Of a DNA stretch of 64,000 nt, positions 1 through 14,000 are shown one piece after another. Below the pieces are notes generated by a model. That model searched no databases. It saw only the letters and a list, made by a program, of their open reading frames with translations, and had not been told where the DNA came from. The position numbers and the translations under genes are program-made. The DNA is from Nymphalis io (lineage: Eukaryota > Arthropoda > Insecta > Lepidoptera > Nymphalidae): positions 6,763,001 through 6,827,000 of the forward strand of contig NC_065889.1 of NCBI RefSeq assembly GCF_905147045.1, in the 5' to 3' direction. The first letter of the stretch is position 1; every line of letters begins with the position of its first letter.

Positions 1-120
1 TTTTATTTTAAATTCAAAGACGGCAAATAAGCAAATTTGCCTAGTGATGGTTAGTCTACTCATTACGTCGTCGCCGCACTAGCACCAGCTATAGTCTGAA
101 CCCAAAGCAGAGTTTAAGAG

Positions 121-235
121 GTAAGATGTCCCAGTAGTTAGAACACGTAAATTTTACCGGAAAATTACGTAACTTAGGCAAGCACCACTGAATTGTCATG
201 TGTATAATTCATTTCGTACTCGGTGGAGTTATAAA
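121..235 (+). repeat. Degenerate tRNA-derived SINE copy
   Basis: The head 'gtaagatgtcccagtagtta' is a mutated version of the GCCGAGATGGCCCAGTGGTTA head seen in fuller copies at 35672-35977 and 38896-39182. It is followed by the same 'gcaagcaccactgaatt' and 'ctcggtgg' body segments. The B-box part of the head is lost and the 3' part is eroded. Confidence 0.6.
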
Positions 236-577
236 CCTTCGCCTCAAGTGAAGAGGTGGCTTTTCCAGAATTTGTATATCAAAGGCTGTTCCTTGTTTAT
301 TTTACCTACCTAAAAGAGTACAAGACAGGGTGGGTGTACCACCTGGGCTAGCTTATATAAAAAACAATATCATCAAACATGTTATAAAAATTGCTGTTGA
401 ACGTAACTGTTTCAACAAATATTCAAGAGATTTTATCAGTTCCAAAAAGAATGCCAAAACCACGTGTGAGTTATTGTACTTGAAGTATATTGCGTAAAAA
501 TGTCATTCACCGCCTCTACAAAAATGCATGAATCATTAGACCGCATTAAATATTTTGTAAAACCAAACAACAAATTC

Positions 578-1036
578 AATTAAAATTCTGCTTTTCCTGT
601 AAATACAATAATTTGAATTTCCTCTTGCATTTATAAGTAACAGTAACAGTAACAGCCTGTTAATATTCCACTGCTGGGCTAAGGCCTCCTCTCCCTTTGG
701 AGGAGATTTGGAGCCTATTCCACCACGCTGCTCCAATGCGGGTTGGTAGAATACACATGTGGCAGAATTTCAATAAAGTTAGACATATGCAGGTTTCCTC
801 ACGATGTTTTTTTCACCACCAAGCACGAGACGAATTATAAACACAAATTAAGCACATGAAAATTCAGTGGTGCTTGACCGGGTTTGAACCCACGATCATC
901 CGAGCCGATATAAGCCGAGATGGCCTAGTAGTTAGAACGCGTGAATCTTAACCGATGAACAATTAAAATGACCGATGATGAATTAAAATTCTGTTTTTCC
1001 TGTAAATACAATAATTTGAATTTTCTCTTGCATTTA
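578..1036. repeat. 56-bp direct repeats flanking a SINE block
   Basis: Positions 578-633 and 981-1036 are 56-bp direct copies with two mismatches; both contain 'cctgtaaatacaataatttg'. They bracket the SINE block. A duplication this long is not a normal SINE target-site duplication (usually below about 20 bp) and suggests local segmental duplication or unequal exchange. Confidence 0.85.
633..960 (-). repeat. tRNA-derived SINE body (minus) abutting a second SINE head (plus)
   Basis: From about 650 to 905 the sequence is a near-complete minus-strand SINE: 'ctgctgggctaaggcctcc' (3' part), 'aatgcgggttggtagaata', 'cctcacgatgtt', then the tRNA-like B-box side 'gggtttgaacccacgatca'. Immediately beyond, at about 912-957, the head motif 'gccgagatggcctagtagtt' appears on the plus strand, so two copies or a rearranged copy sit head to head. 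The block is flanked by a 56-bp direct duplication (578-633 and 981-1036). Confidence 0.75.
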
Positions 1037-3009
1037 CAAAAACTACCCAAACTTAGAAAAATAAGAAAAAAGAAAACAAAAAGAAATACAATAAATAGAC
1101 AAAATAATGTAAAGAATATTTTTTAATATTCATAATCTTCATTACAATTATTGATAGATTGTATATTCTTAAGAAGCAATGAGTCATAATGAAGTGGTTT
1201 CGCTGTAAGTTGTTCAGTTCAATTTTAGGTCATTACGTCTGTACTGGCCGAGATTGAATAAACACAAATAATTCGTTTGTAGAACCGATCCAAGTTTTAA
1301 CGTGAATCTATATTTCGAGTTATAAAATTAAAAGTTAAATCGACTATGACTAATACATACGAGTTGCATACTCAACAAATAAAAATGTTAATGGTCTCTC
1401 AAAATCGATTCATGACGAGTGCGATATAAGTACGATCATCATTAAATCACATTTAATAAAAATCAACAAAGACAGAATTTTTATAAGTAATTGATTCTTT
1501 AAGCGAATATTGCGAACTGCAACTTGTACTTTAGAATTAAAAACCTTACTTTCGGGATACTAGCGTAAAAGAATATATGAGCGTGTTTGCAAAGACAGTA
1601 AGTAGTGTAGTGTGTTGGGCCATAGTCGCCTATTTGTGCCTGGACCAGACTAGATGTGTGGTGGAAAAAGTAAATCCTCAGTTTTTTGACGCTTCTTCCA
1701 GTATATACATTTCAAACCAGTGAACCTATGTTCATATTTAATTCAATATTGTAACATAGAACGATTCAAAAGTGCTTCTAAAATGAACCTACTTGAATAA
1801 AGTATATTTAATTTTTATTTTGTGCAGAGGAGAACCGGGAGCGATTTCGCCCTTTGATAGAGGCCTATGATAAAGATTGTTTGAAGAGGAAGAAAAGATA
1901 ATAATGATTGACATTAAAATAAATTTTGACTCATTCATATGCTTAATTATTTTTATATAAATTGTGTCTCATAAATTGGTATGACAGACATGCTAGTCAT
2001 AGGACGTTTTTATGCCATAATTAGTGGCCATATATGAAACTTACGTTTTTGAATTCATTTTTAACAAAAATGCGGTAAATGAAGTAATAATTAATTATGT
2101 TTTAATAATATAATACATTATATTATTTAATGGAGGAAAAGCAAAAGTAACAGCATGATTGATTTTAGTCGAATGATAAACGGCAAAGTTGTGGTTGCAA
2201 TATCATATATGGGCAACTGGATTTATGTGATTTTAACAATTAGCGTTTTGGAAGAATGTAAATAATATTGAAAAAAACCAAAAATTTTTTTTTAGATAAT
2301 TGCATATTAGAATCGTTTATTTTGACGTTAACTCTACTTTAATTCAATTAACAACACGCAGTAAGAAACCAAATATTTTTATACATAATTTTTCACAACT
2401 TGGTTATTTCTAAGTTTCTTTTAAGTAGAATTAATTTTAATTTCCCTAGACTTAGTATTAAATTTTTTCTTAGTTTTAGTATTAAAAAGTTTCTTGTACC
2501 AATAAGCAAATCTGCATCCAAAATATATACTGAAAATTGTAAAAAAAAAACACTTATATTGAGGGGAGTCTTATACATACCGAGCAGTTAAACCTTTGCA
2601 TACTGCTACTGTGTGTTGTTAGCGTTACACATTTAATGACTCATAAAGACAATTGATATTTTAAGAGTTATTAAAATATTACAATTATAACTTGGTTTTC
2701 CTTAAATCCAAATAAAATTTTTATTAAATCATTATAATGCATTTCTTTTTTGTGCTTTCTATGACGTAAGTATCAAACTGCGTCAGTACGGAAACCTCAA
2801 GAACTAGTTATGAATCAGTAATGTTAAAATAAAAACAGTTGACCCACATGACAATTAATACTGAGAAGTAGACATAGCACTTAAAGGATTGCTACTTCAA
2901 GTATCATTTATATATTGTTTTATTTTAATCATTACACGTCTCAGGCTATAAGAAAAAATTGGTTTTTTTTAATATTACAAACCACTAACTGTATTATTGT
3001 ATTTCGGTT

Positions 3010-3110
3010 TGAAGCATGAGTACATGAAAATCTTGTGTTGCCTGCCTGAGTTTTACCCACGATCACTATTAAGATTCACTAGTTCTAACCACTGAACCAT
3101 CTCGGATACT
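3010..3110 (-). repeat. SINE fragment (minus)
   Basis: The stretch contains the minus-strand 5' half of the common SINE: 'atgaaaatcttgtgttgcc', 'cacgatcactattaagattc', then 'ctaaccactgaaccatctcg', the complement of the A-box head. It is diverged and truncated. Confidence 0.6.
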
Positions 3111-4194
3111 TTTGCTTTTCTTCTTCTAACCATAGGATAGCACGATTTCCAAAATAGTTAAAAAAACAGTAAGTAACAAAGGCATCATAGAAAAAGCTCC
3201 AAAACAGTTTTCCTCCTAAAGCCAGAGGAGGTCTTTACCCAAATATTAACACATTTACTGACTATAACTTTAAAAACACTTGGTACTTTACTTAACGTAA
3301 AATACCATTATAATCATTAAATATAGTGTGAAACTGCTTAGAGGAATATTTATTAACCTTTTTATTATTAGTTCGTATTTTATAAATTTAAAACTAAACC
3401 ACGTCAATGATACAATATCAAAAACCGCAATAAAAAGTTGAATGATATCAAATGGTGTCTCCATTATATCAGTTTTAAAATAAATATGTCAGGAAAGAAT
3501 AACTATAAAATGAGTCATAGTTTTATCCGATTTGTGTCAGAATTAATAATAGTATGAACACTCCGTTATGTCAGTTATCCACCCACGGTGCAGTTGAGAG
3601 TTAATGACCGTCAAAGTTACTTTCACTTGGATAAAACAAAAATGCTTAACTTCAGTCACATTGGATCGAATCTATAAATCTATGTGTTTTTTTTTATCAG
3701 GTACATGTAGCATAATTATGATGACATTTTCGTTGTGATTTATGAAGGTAACAATCTATTTACATATAGGAATAACTGGCTGACTGTCATATCAACGCAC
3801 AGCCCAATAGACAGTAGATTAGCACTAAATAATGTTTTTTGAATATATAACCCGTAAGATAGTGATAAAGTGTATGAAAATTCGTATAAAAGTTTGTATG
3901 AAAAAAATTCATTGAATGAAGAGCTATGGGAATCGCTAATTAGCAATTCTGGATTGTGACGCGAATGAAGACGAGAGTAAAGCTCTAGCCTTTGTGTATT
4001 TAGAAAAATCAAACGATCGTGGTCACTTTAAAGGATTTGATGTCATCACTATAAAGTGACCACTTTAAAGTGTGCAGTACAAGAAATGACAGCCAGTATT
4101 TCCGTCAATGTGGTCAAACGTTGTATGATTTTAAAATTAATTTCGAACCTAGTATATTAACAAACCAATTGACGCAATTGACAAAACAATTTGT

Positions 4195-4290
4195 TATAAG
4201 TCAATAGCGCCGCATAGCAATGTAAAAGTCGCAGGTTCGATCCTGACTCTCTTGGGCTAATGTCGTCCCTACTCCTCTACATGTGTAAAA
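4195..4290 (+). repeat. tRNA-like B-box fragment, probable SINE remnant
   Basis: 'gtcgcaggttcgatcctgac' has a good pol III B-box (GGTTCGATCC) and is followed by 'gggctaatgtcgtccctact'. No acceptor or D-arm pairing supports an intact tRNA, so I treat it as a fragment of a tRNA-derived SINE of a different family from the main one. Confidence 0.4.
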
Positions 4291-7200
4291 AATAGATAGT
4301 ATAAAGATATAAATTTATCTGTAAAATCATATAGTTTCCACTTTTCCACTATGGAGATTTTGTGTTTCTACAAGAGTATTCGACTAGTAAGTCATATTTT
4401 ACTTGTAAATAAACATCTTCATATCTAAATACCATTAATACTTGATGCAAAATTGCAATCCACAATGTAAGTACATGTGATTTTCTATATTCAGAAAAAA
4501 ATTGACTTTCCAATCTAAATCTTTAAAAAATCCTATAAACATACAAACTGACTTATTTATTATATTAATATTTTATTAATAATATATAATTATATTTTTC
4601 CGGTGAAAAAAAATATTTTAATTAATAATTTATATGATTAAATAGGAATCTCGGTAATAGCATACTTTGAAAAAAAAATTATACATAAAGCAATTATAGT
4701 TTATCGCAATTATAGTTAAAACATAAAATTCTTATTTTAAATTTCGATTCTGTTTCTAAATATGAAAAACTGATATTCCATAAACTAAATAAAAACAAAT
4801 CGGGAATAAATTAATGTCTATAATTTGTATTCATTGAGGCTTTTCATTGTTTTTATGCGCATGAAGCTTATCAGGTCTGCTCATGCGTCTGCGAATGTAA
4901 CTCCGCGTAAAGACTATGCAAGAATAACTATTGGCATCCTAAGCATCACAGCCTTCGAATGTACCTATATTCATATAATTATTATGATTTCCGTATCTCT
5001 TTGCACACTTATTAACAACACGTGTAAGACTATTGTTTATTTACATTCTCATTTTTTTTATAATTACCGTTTTTTAAAGCCACGAGCGTTTTCAAATAAC
5101 AATAATTTATAGGAGTGTATATCGCTCAGTAAAATGATATCGTAAACGTATGCTATTTAGTAATAGTACAAATGTAAATAAAAATATAAACCGATTTTCA
5201 TTTCTTAATTGAATGTATACTTCATATAATACTTACAATTTCAAATAAGAGTTTAATGTAGACAGTGTACCATCTATATATCTATCATATACCATCGTCC
5301 CATATAACTAAACTGAAACCAAAGCAAGAATAATCATCAAAATCTATTTATATCTGAACATACATAAAAATATGTATACAAAAAACCAAAATCCTCCCGG
5401 TTTGAAGTTAGCAAAAAAAGTCAACGCCTTTTATGACAATTATTTTCAAGGCTATATAAACATTCGTCGAACACGTATATACATACAATCAACCCTGTGA
5501 CAAGGATTATTATAAAAATATTCACCGGTGGAGTTATATGCAAGTTCCTCTTCGTGGGTGGCGCACACTTGCCAGTTGGAAGGTGGTATATGGGAGGAGG
5601 AGACCGCTGTTAGGGATCTCATGCATCCGTATGAATAAAAAAACGATAAAATCATAAAGAGAAAATAAATTATAATATGTATTCCGTTAAAATAAAGTCA
5701 CATATATTTTGCATATATTTGAATATATACATACACAACGAACAAAGCAATATATAAATAAAAACCCTGTAATTTATAGTATCCATGCATAATATGTAAT
5801 TGTCTATTATCTTATGATTATCTATCTCATCATTGGACGAAAGCCAGCTAGAGGGTGCCTAGGCATTAGTCCAACACTTCCTAGTACTATAGCCCGCCAT
5901 GCTAATTACAAACCTTCACATGATTCCCAATGCCTTATTGTAGCCGAGAAAACTCAGAACCTCGTAAACCTCTTCTAAGAAAACGTGAGCCATTGACCTC
6001 ATATTCATCTCCAAAAACGCAAAGTCCACGAGGAAAAATACAATGGCTCCAATGTCGCTATAATTTTAAGTAATTAGCAGTTAAAGTACATAATGAACTG
6101 TGTACTGCATATAAATAATACGCAAAATACGTCTCAATAAAAAATATAAAGAAGTACAACTTAAGGAAGCATTGCTGTCGTCTCGCTCAGGCGCGTAGAA
6201 TTACTTAAGGCGCGTTTCGTTACATTATATTTTGATGAAGACGAAAATATTTATTATTATATTGATGTTCTGATTTGAAGGATAAGTAAGTCAATGTAAA
6301 AAAAGCAGAAGGGACAAATCATCTTAGAATTCATAGTTGCCGGGACATTTCACATGGTGCCAATAGTCTATAAGTACATTTGTCCACTTACCAAAAGATC
6401 TATTTGACCATCTGCCTTCCTGTAATAAATAAATATTTAAATGGCTCGCCATAAAAAAGACGATAACGCGTCTTTACAACACACTACGCACAAGTCGGAT
6501 GTCGCTAATTCCGTAAGCCCGCACTGAATTACTAATCAATGACACCTAGCACCCATCAGTATTCCGTCAGCACCTATTGACCACTACGCGACGGCAAATC
6601 GCTAAAAATATAAGATAAGACAAGGGCATCTCATGGCTGATATAGCCTTACATGAATCTCATAAAAAAACCAAATGTTTGTTCCTGCTGCAATTATTTAA
6701 ATAGCTATTGTCATAATTGTACAGTCCTAAGTTTAATGCGGAAAACCTTATTTGTTAATTGATTTATAAATAAAACAAAGTTTGTTTTACTTAGAAGGTT
6801 TTATTATAGCGAAATGAAATGTGAATTTTATTATCTTTAAGCACCTTTAATTATATCTAGGAAGACAGATTTTTTTAGTTTACTGTATTTAATATATTAT
6901 TTAAAATGTATATTACAAAAACTAATTAAAAAAAACCATTGCGAATGGCTGACATGTCAAACCTTATTAAATATAAAAGTTTAGCTGCAGTTAAATTAAA
7001 AAAAAAAAAACATTTTTGAAATGAAACGCCAACTGCTGATTAATCTTTATAAGATTGTGGTAAAGTTAAGTACGTTGTACAGTAAGTAACAGCATTTTAA
7101 ACCTACCTAAGATTATTTTGTGTAACGGTAAGGATATTAAACTGGACTTTCTTACGTATGGCAATATAACTTACTTAGATCATCTCGTACTGTAAAAAAA

Positions 7201-8040
7201 CCAGTCTGATCATTTTTTTTTTCGTGTTTAAGTATTGCATTCCTAATATTCTACTGGTCATTATTGTCACAAAATGTTTTCTCATTTATATTATTTATAA
7301 TTACGGCAGTGTACATAAACATATCCTACGCCAAATAAGAAATCTAAACCTTAAAATAGACCTACGACTTACGTGCAATTTATGACTAATGAGATAATGA
7401 CCTCGACAAATTAGATCTTGTCATACTTACCGTCTTCCACTTTAATTTAAAAGATATTATAAGTCTTTTTATATATTAAATTATTATTATATTTTAAGTG
7501 CCTTAAACAAACAATAATCAGTCGGCAATAAATGATTTATATTTTTATTAATCTAAAAACAGGAAGCACAAATTGGAAATTCTTATGTATTTTTTAAAAG
7601 TTAAATACGCGTGCGCTGCAGTTGCTAGTTTCAGGTTATAAGACAATATTTATATTAGTAATAGAAAGATTTACTTTTACAAAACCACTTACGCGATTAT
7701 TTAAGGGCACAGAATCGGTACATAATTTGGCACATTAGGATGATAGGTAGGTGACCTGACAAGCGATAAACCGATATCAGAATCCAAGCTATCCCTCAAG
7801 CCGAGAATAATAGTGCAAGCGTTGCTTTACCAGTAATATTTGTAGTAATATTGTTAGCAAGAAATATTGCTACGGATTACAGTTGAAGAACTGCAAATAT
7901 TTCGTAAACGATGACTATTTTAGGTGAAGTTATTCTGGATCATAATAGCTAAGTTAATCAAACTCTGCAATGTTACAATTGGTGTATAAGACAATGCCTT
8001 TAATACGGTACCAATAGAATTTTAGGTTAAATGTATGAAT

Positions 8041-11000
8041 TTAACAATGGACAGCTTTTATTCCCGGTACGTCAATGAAGCCTCGCTGAAACACGTCAAG
8101 ATCGGCGTTGTCACTCATACGGTGCGCTAGAGCCTTCTCCTGTGCGAGCGGGTGCCAGGCGCCGAGCGTGCAGCCGGTGTCGTCGCCACTCGCGTGGTAG
8201 TGGCAGCGACGCGTTGCATGCACCGACGGTACATACTCGAACATACGAATGCGGTTGCAACGGTGAACGGCGAACCATAATCCTGAACAGCAATAATTAC
8301 AACTGGTTGTAACAAGTTACGAGTAATTTATTAAATACTTAAATTAACTATTTAGTTTTTTTTCCGATTCTTTCCCGATATAATCTAAATTCCTAACCGG
8401 CGTTAGTTTTACATTCAATTTAATCCTGTAGCATGACAATTCAAAATTGAAATATAATATTTTGATTTGGAATCAATAATTTTCTTTAATCATTTATAAA
8501 GGAAATAAACCTTTATATTGCGTATTTATCGCTTGTATTATATTTTACACAAACCTAATATTTTTTTGCCATACATTTCATAAGAATATTCTAACAAAGG
8601 GAAACAATATTGGAATTGCAAGAGATAACTTCACCTATAAATCCAGAAGATGGTGGATTTCTTCTTAACCGATAAGGCGAAGAATCTTGGAGTACAGTCC
8701 ACAAATCCCATAAAACTTGGGGGTACAGAAGATGAACATCAGCTCCTGGTTGCGCTTCAAGCAATCTATAACATAAACCTATACATATATGTATATATTT
8801 ATTATCACATAGACATAAGTTTAAATGAAACGTTGGCGATAAGATTTTTTTATGTTGTATTTGTATAAATACTCATACTTAGTATTAAAAAACAAAATAC
8901 ATTCAAATAAATTAATAACAATTTAAAAACATATTGGAAATACTAACGTCTTTACTTATAAACGTTGCTTAGCGGCTGCTTAAACACTGATTTCGCTCTT
9001 TCTGTCATTATTCATTTGACATTCGAAAGAAGAAGATAGATTGTTCGACTAAGCACCCACTAAACAAGATTTATAAATAAAGCCGTAAATATATAATTTA
9101 AAGTGATTGACTCTCGGTTTTTATTTGTAAAAACTGAAATATTAATTGGTACAATATGTTACTGTTGGCTTATACCAGGAAATTACTTTTTATAAACTCG
9201 AAAAACAGGAAAATCAGGATGGCGGTACCACTCGTCTAGGGGTGACGAATAATTCGCAGGGTCCCATATAATTATAGAAATGTTTTTGTACATGGGATTA
9301 CTCAAAAATTTGAATTCTGGTTTTGTCGCGACCTGAAAATGATAATGATAAAGTCAATACTTTGCACTCCTAGCGATTTTAATTAAGACCTTTTTTACAA
9401 TTATATGTATATATTTCATTTGTCTACAATATTTGTTTGTCCTGAATAAAGGTAAACTTATCTAATTATCTTACTTAAAAAAAAATCTTATGCTTAGCAG
9501 TGTTATGTCATTGACAAAACATACTTATAGATTTATTTATAGAATTAAAACCCTACTTGAAGTGTATTTTAAGAAACATTATTAATAATTGTAGTATTTA
9601 TTTTTTATTTGTTTGTATGTTACCACTAATCTTAAAAACAAAGGAACCGATATTTATGCATATTCATATTTATTTCCTCGATCTTCTGTGAAGGCTGTAC
9701 ACCACTGTTAGCGGAATAGGCCACAACATATTCACGGCAATAAAGCCACATAAAACCAACGGGTACTATGAAATACAATACACAATAATTACTCCATCAG
9801 AAGCAAAAAAGTCGAAAATTTTCATTTAATAGTCTACTTTTATTGTTATTAAAAAAATGAAAACCTACAGTTAATTATGAAAAGTAAAAACAATTAAAAC
9901 ACTTATTTATGATTAACGGTTATTTTCCTTCATATGTATTAATTATAATTTAAATATTGCAATGTATCTGCATTATGTTATATAAATAACTGACAATTTA
10001 TCCTGGCTTCACGTGGGTATTAAACATTTATATATATTTATATATATATATAGTAAGTTAGATTATCGTATTTGACAATTAATTTGAAATTATCTCACAA
10101 ACTTTATGTTAATAACCTAGGGGTTAATTGACCATTTCATTATTTTTCATAGGAATTTAAATGCAAAACATAACATTTCTATACAATATTTACGTTCCGG
10201 GATCTTATAAAGCTGAAATATATTAAATATAATCTTAATTACCTGTGAATTAAGTATACGGAATGTAGTCTTAGAACCAACATCTTCTGTGTAATTGTCT
10301 GTCGGCGCATTATTGAATCTCAAAACCATATCATGAGAATCTGAAATTAAAATTAATAAATTTACTTAATAGGAGAGCTTTGTGTAAGCTCGTCTGGGCT
10401 GGTACCACGCACTTATTACATATCCTACCGCCAAACATAAATACAGAGAAACAGTTACAGAAAAGTTTGATGGGTTACTCGCCCATCTCACCCACTCGTC
10501 CCGATACCCAAGGCTAGTAGCACATCGATGATAGTAGCACATGATTTTAGGGGTATTAAATATTTCTTGCAATGCAAGTCTATGAGCAATGGTAGTTCCA
10601 CTTACCATTAGACAGCTAATTTGCCAGCCTACCAATTTAAAAAATATATTTTAAAATTATACATAATATTTAATGAATAAATTGCAACCGAAACATTATA
10701 TTATTAGTAGAATACGAGGCAATACAATTGACAATGAAATTGTAAAGAAATTATTAATTCTTTATGTAAGGTAGACACATAGAAATCAAAATATTTACAA
10801 GCAATAATCTAAAACGATTCCGTAACTATTGAATAAAATAATTGTAATACATTTTTTTTTCAAGGTCTTTATGTATTCTAATACAATACTGCCCGATTAC
10901 TGTCTCTGCAATCCTAAGTTTATCATACAAAGAAATAAAGGCCTTGAATGACGATAACTTATTTAATTTTACGCTCCATTACACAGGTTAGGAAACATTG

Positions 11001-14000
11001 AAATTACCGAAACACCTTTGACGAACAAAAATACACATAATATTATGTTATTATTCATTATATATTAAAAAACCGAACAATGGATGTAAACAAACCTAAT
11101 TGCGATAAACGTCTGATAATTACAATCTAGTAAAAAGAAAAACCGTAACTAATTATCTACTTACTGAATATACGTTTATTTTTTAACATAAACTTGTCTT
11201 ACTTGCAATGTTAAAAATGAAAATTTTCAATATTTTACAAAATTTATTCGCTAATTTTAAGTATCATATATGCGATATTACATGAACTTTTTTTGTAAAA
11301 CTATACAAAAAAAGTTCATATCGTGTAATCAGATCAATTTAAAAGTGTTGTATTGACAAAGTATTTAGTATTATAGGTCACTGTTAGGAATCGTTACCAC
11401 GTCGAGTGCTATACTAGAACATTACTCGGTTTCTATTCAAGTAATTTTAATCGTTAAATAGTTTTTGTTTGGTAATATTAAGAGATATTTTAAAACTTAA
11501 AACTCTTAACTCAAATATCGAATCTTCTGGAAATTAGCAAATATTTGATGAACAATAAAGTTTTTATCAAAATACTATATACTTTATTTACCTTTTTATT
11601 ATTTTAGGACAACCGACAAACCGTCTTCTGTAAAAAAGAATATGTCATTTGTAACCATTTTATACACCATCAAAGGACCACTAACCACCTAAGATATTGT
11701 GTCCTATAACACCGGCTCACAACATGTCCAACATTCGGAGCAGTTTCGGTCGGAAGATGATCGACATGATATATTTATTTTCATTTATTGTAAAAACAAT
11801 TTTTTTAATGTTACATCTGCGTTCTGTCTACCAAGCATTCGCGTGACCAAAAGAAGATTTAATGCTAGATAACACTGAGCGTAAATGTATATGTTCTGCT
11901 TATTGTTTCTATAAAATTTACTCTATAGAGCTGTTGTTAGCGAATACTAATTATTAATTTACTGAAAATAAAATATTTAAACATGATTTGCATAGCATTT
12001 TACTAAATCTTTGATTAATTAAGAACCAATATTTTGTATGACGGAAATAAAAAAAATTGCATTTATTGTCTAATTATAAATATCCAACAGTAACTAGTTC
12101 TCTACCCATAATACGGAAAATTTATACAATATTTATAATATGTATTAGCTCTTACAAAAGTGACACAAGAAGTTTAATGATTATGAAATGTTCTAAACAT
12201 TTTTAAACAGGAAATAAAAAAACAGTTAAAATCAAAATTGAACCATTGCCCGGTTTTTTAAAAAGTACATTCATTTTACAATTACATCACATGTTTCTTG
12301 TCAAACTTAATTTATTTGCTGCTACTAAGAATTTCTTTAGACAAATACTTAATAACTTATATTGACTGGTCCGCGACTGTTTATTCTTCGAAATGATTGT
12401 TAACACTGACTTAATTTAATACTTACTCAATTATCTTTGTTTAATTGTTACGTGCAAATTATTACCTAAAAGTATTTTTTGATTTTTAGTAATGTATATT
12501 ACATTCGGCTATATGTATACCTACGATGTATCGCGTCAAATATAATTTTTAAATTTATTTCCTTTAAAATTTTCACAATATCCTGTAGTTTTTTCATGGC
12601 TAAGGCTACATGGATAATATATGCGCGATAGCAAACGAACTATAAATTATGCACTGCTTATGAACGTGTGGGCTGATGACTTGCAGTTAAGGTTACAATG
12701 TACATAATTTATGACCGGTAGAAGAACCAAGTATGGAATTATTGTTTTTTTTTTAATACAACTACGTATTTAGCTTAAAATCTGATTCTATTAAGTTTTC
12801 TCTTTACTAAAATGACTGTATATATTAAAATTTTATTTGTATTTTTTTTTAATATTTATAGTTACCTAGTTCTACAAGGTGCATACTGTTTTCTATAATT
12901 GAAGGAGAACATAGATAAATAACTTAACTTATTTTTTTTATTGAAACCACTAAAGCTCATCTATAGGTACATATGTACTAATAAAAAAAAATAAAGAAAA
13001 TAGGTTGACATATAGATGCAAAAAATGTACTGAACCAATAAGTATATTTAAACACAGTAAAATAAAACATTCTTTGTTAATATTTTATCCTTAAATAATC
13101 TAAAACACCCAACCCAAAATATGTACAACATTTTATGAACTGGCAAACTTAAACGTCGCAAATCGGTAGTGTAGTGCTACCCTAACACTAAAGGTCTTTA
13201 ACCATTAAAAAAAAAATTCAAACATGTCACCCTACACTTATACAAACTGTGGGTTTTTCTGCAGGAGTAAGAGGAATTACACATGTTTTGGCCGTGTCCA
13301 TTGTCTCTTTAAGTCTAAGGTGTGTACTGTGTAGTACGTAAAATAAAAACATATTTCTATAAATCCTTATTGTTTGGAAAATAGAGGTTAAAATTGTATA
13401 AATACCAATGCTTATTCCAAGGTGCGTTTAAATTATCGCAGCTTTCGACTAAGGACAAAGACATGTGCAAATGACTAACACAATCCAACTAAAATAATAT
13501 ACCTAAGGACTTTTTTATGAATCATCTTTTGCCGTCTTTACGACATGTGTTTCGCCGTACTTTAAAAATCTAATGGTATTCTTTACATTAATTTATAGAT
13601 CGAAATCTTTTTCCTACCATTTTAATACCTATTTTTTTTTCAAACAATGTTTTAGGACAAGGAAAAATTTTCTTTTTGTGTTTATGTCACTTTACAAAAT
13701 AATAAATTTTACATTTAAAAAATCATGTACCGAAATATATCATAGCAAAAAGACATAACTCGACGAAATGTTTAATCTTAGTCACAAAGGATTTAACTTT
13801 TAACATTTCAGAAGCATGTATCTGAGAATCAATAACATGTTATATAATTTACTTTAATAAAACGTTGCGTCCAATTTAATAATTTTGTAAGCTTAGTTTC
13901 TTAGTAATTAGTAAGAGGTATAAGATATGTATATGTACATATGAGCATATGTCTTACAAGGCTTCGTTATCCATTAATAGTAATGAAAATTAAACCCTGA

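Larger units (their letters stand above)
1..8040. other. Gene-poor flank downstream of the sialyltransferase gene
   Basis: I see no convincing coding exon in this stretch. The longer open frames (for example 3740-4012 and 4825-5112) have AT-driven, low-complexity composition and no recognisable motif. The region carries SINE copies near 121-235, 633-960 and 3010-3110, a tRNA-like B-box fragment near 4230 and AT-rich unique sequence. The 3' UTR of the minus-strand sialyltransferase gene must lie at its right end, but I could not fix its poly(A) site. Confidence 0.6.

Noticed and set aside
3740..4012. 90-residue minus-strand open frame
   Set aside because: No recognisable motif, and it overlaps AT-rich non-coding sequence beside a small hairpin at 4019-4063.
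4825..5112. 95-residue plus-strand open frame
   Set aside because: It shows no family resemblance, has AT-driven composition, and no splice or expression context; likely chance.
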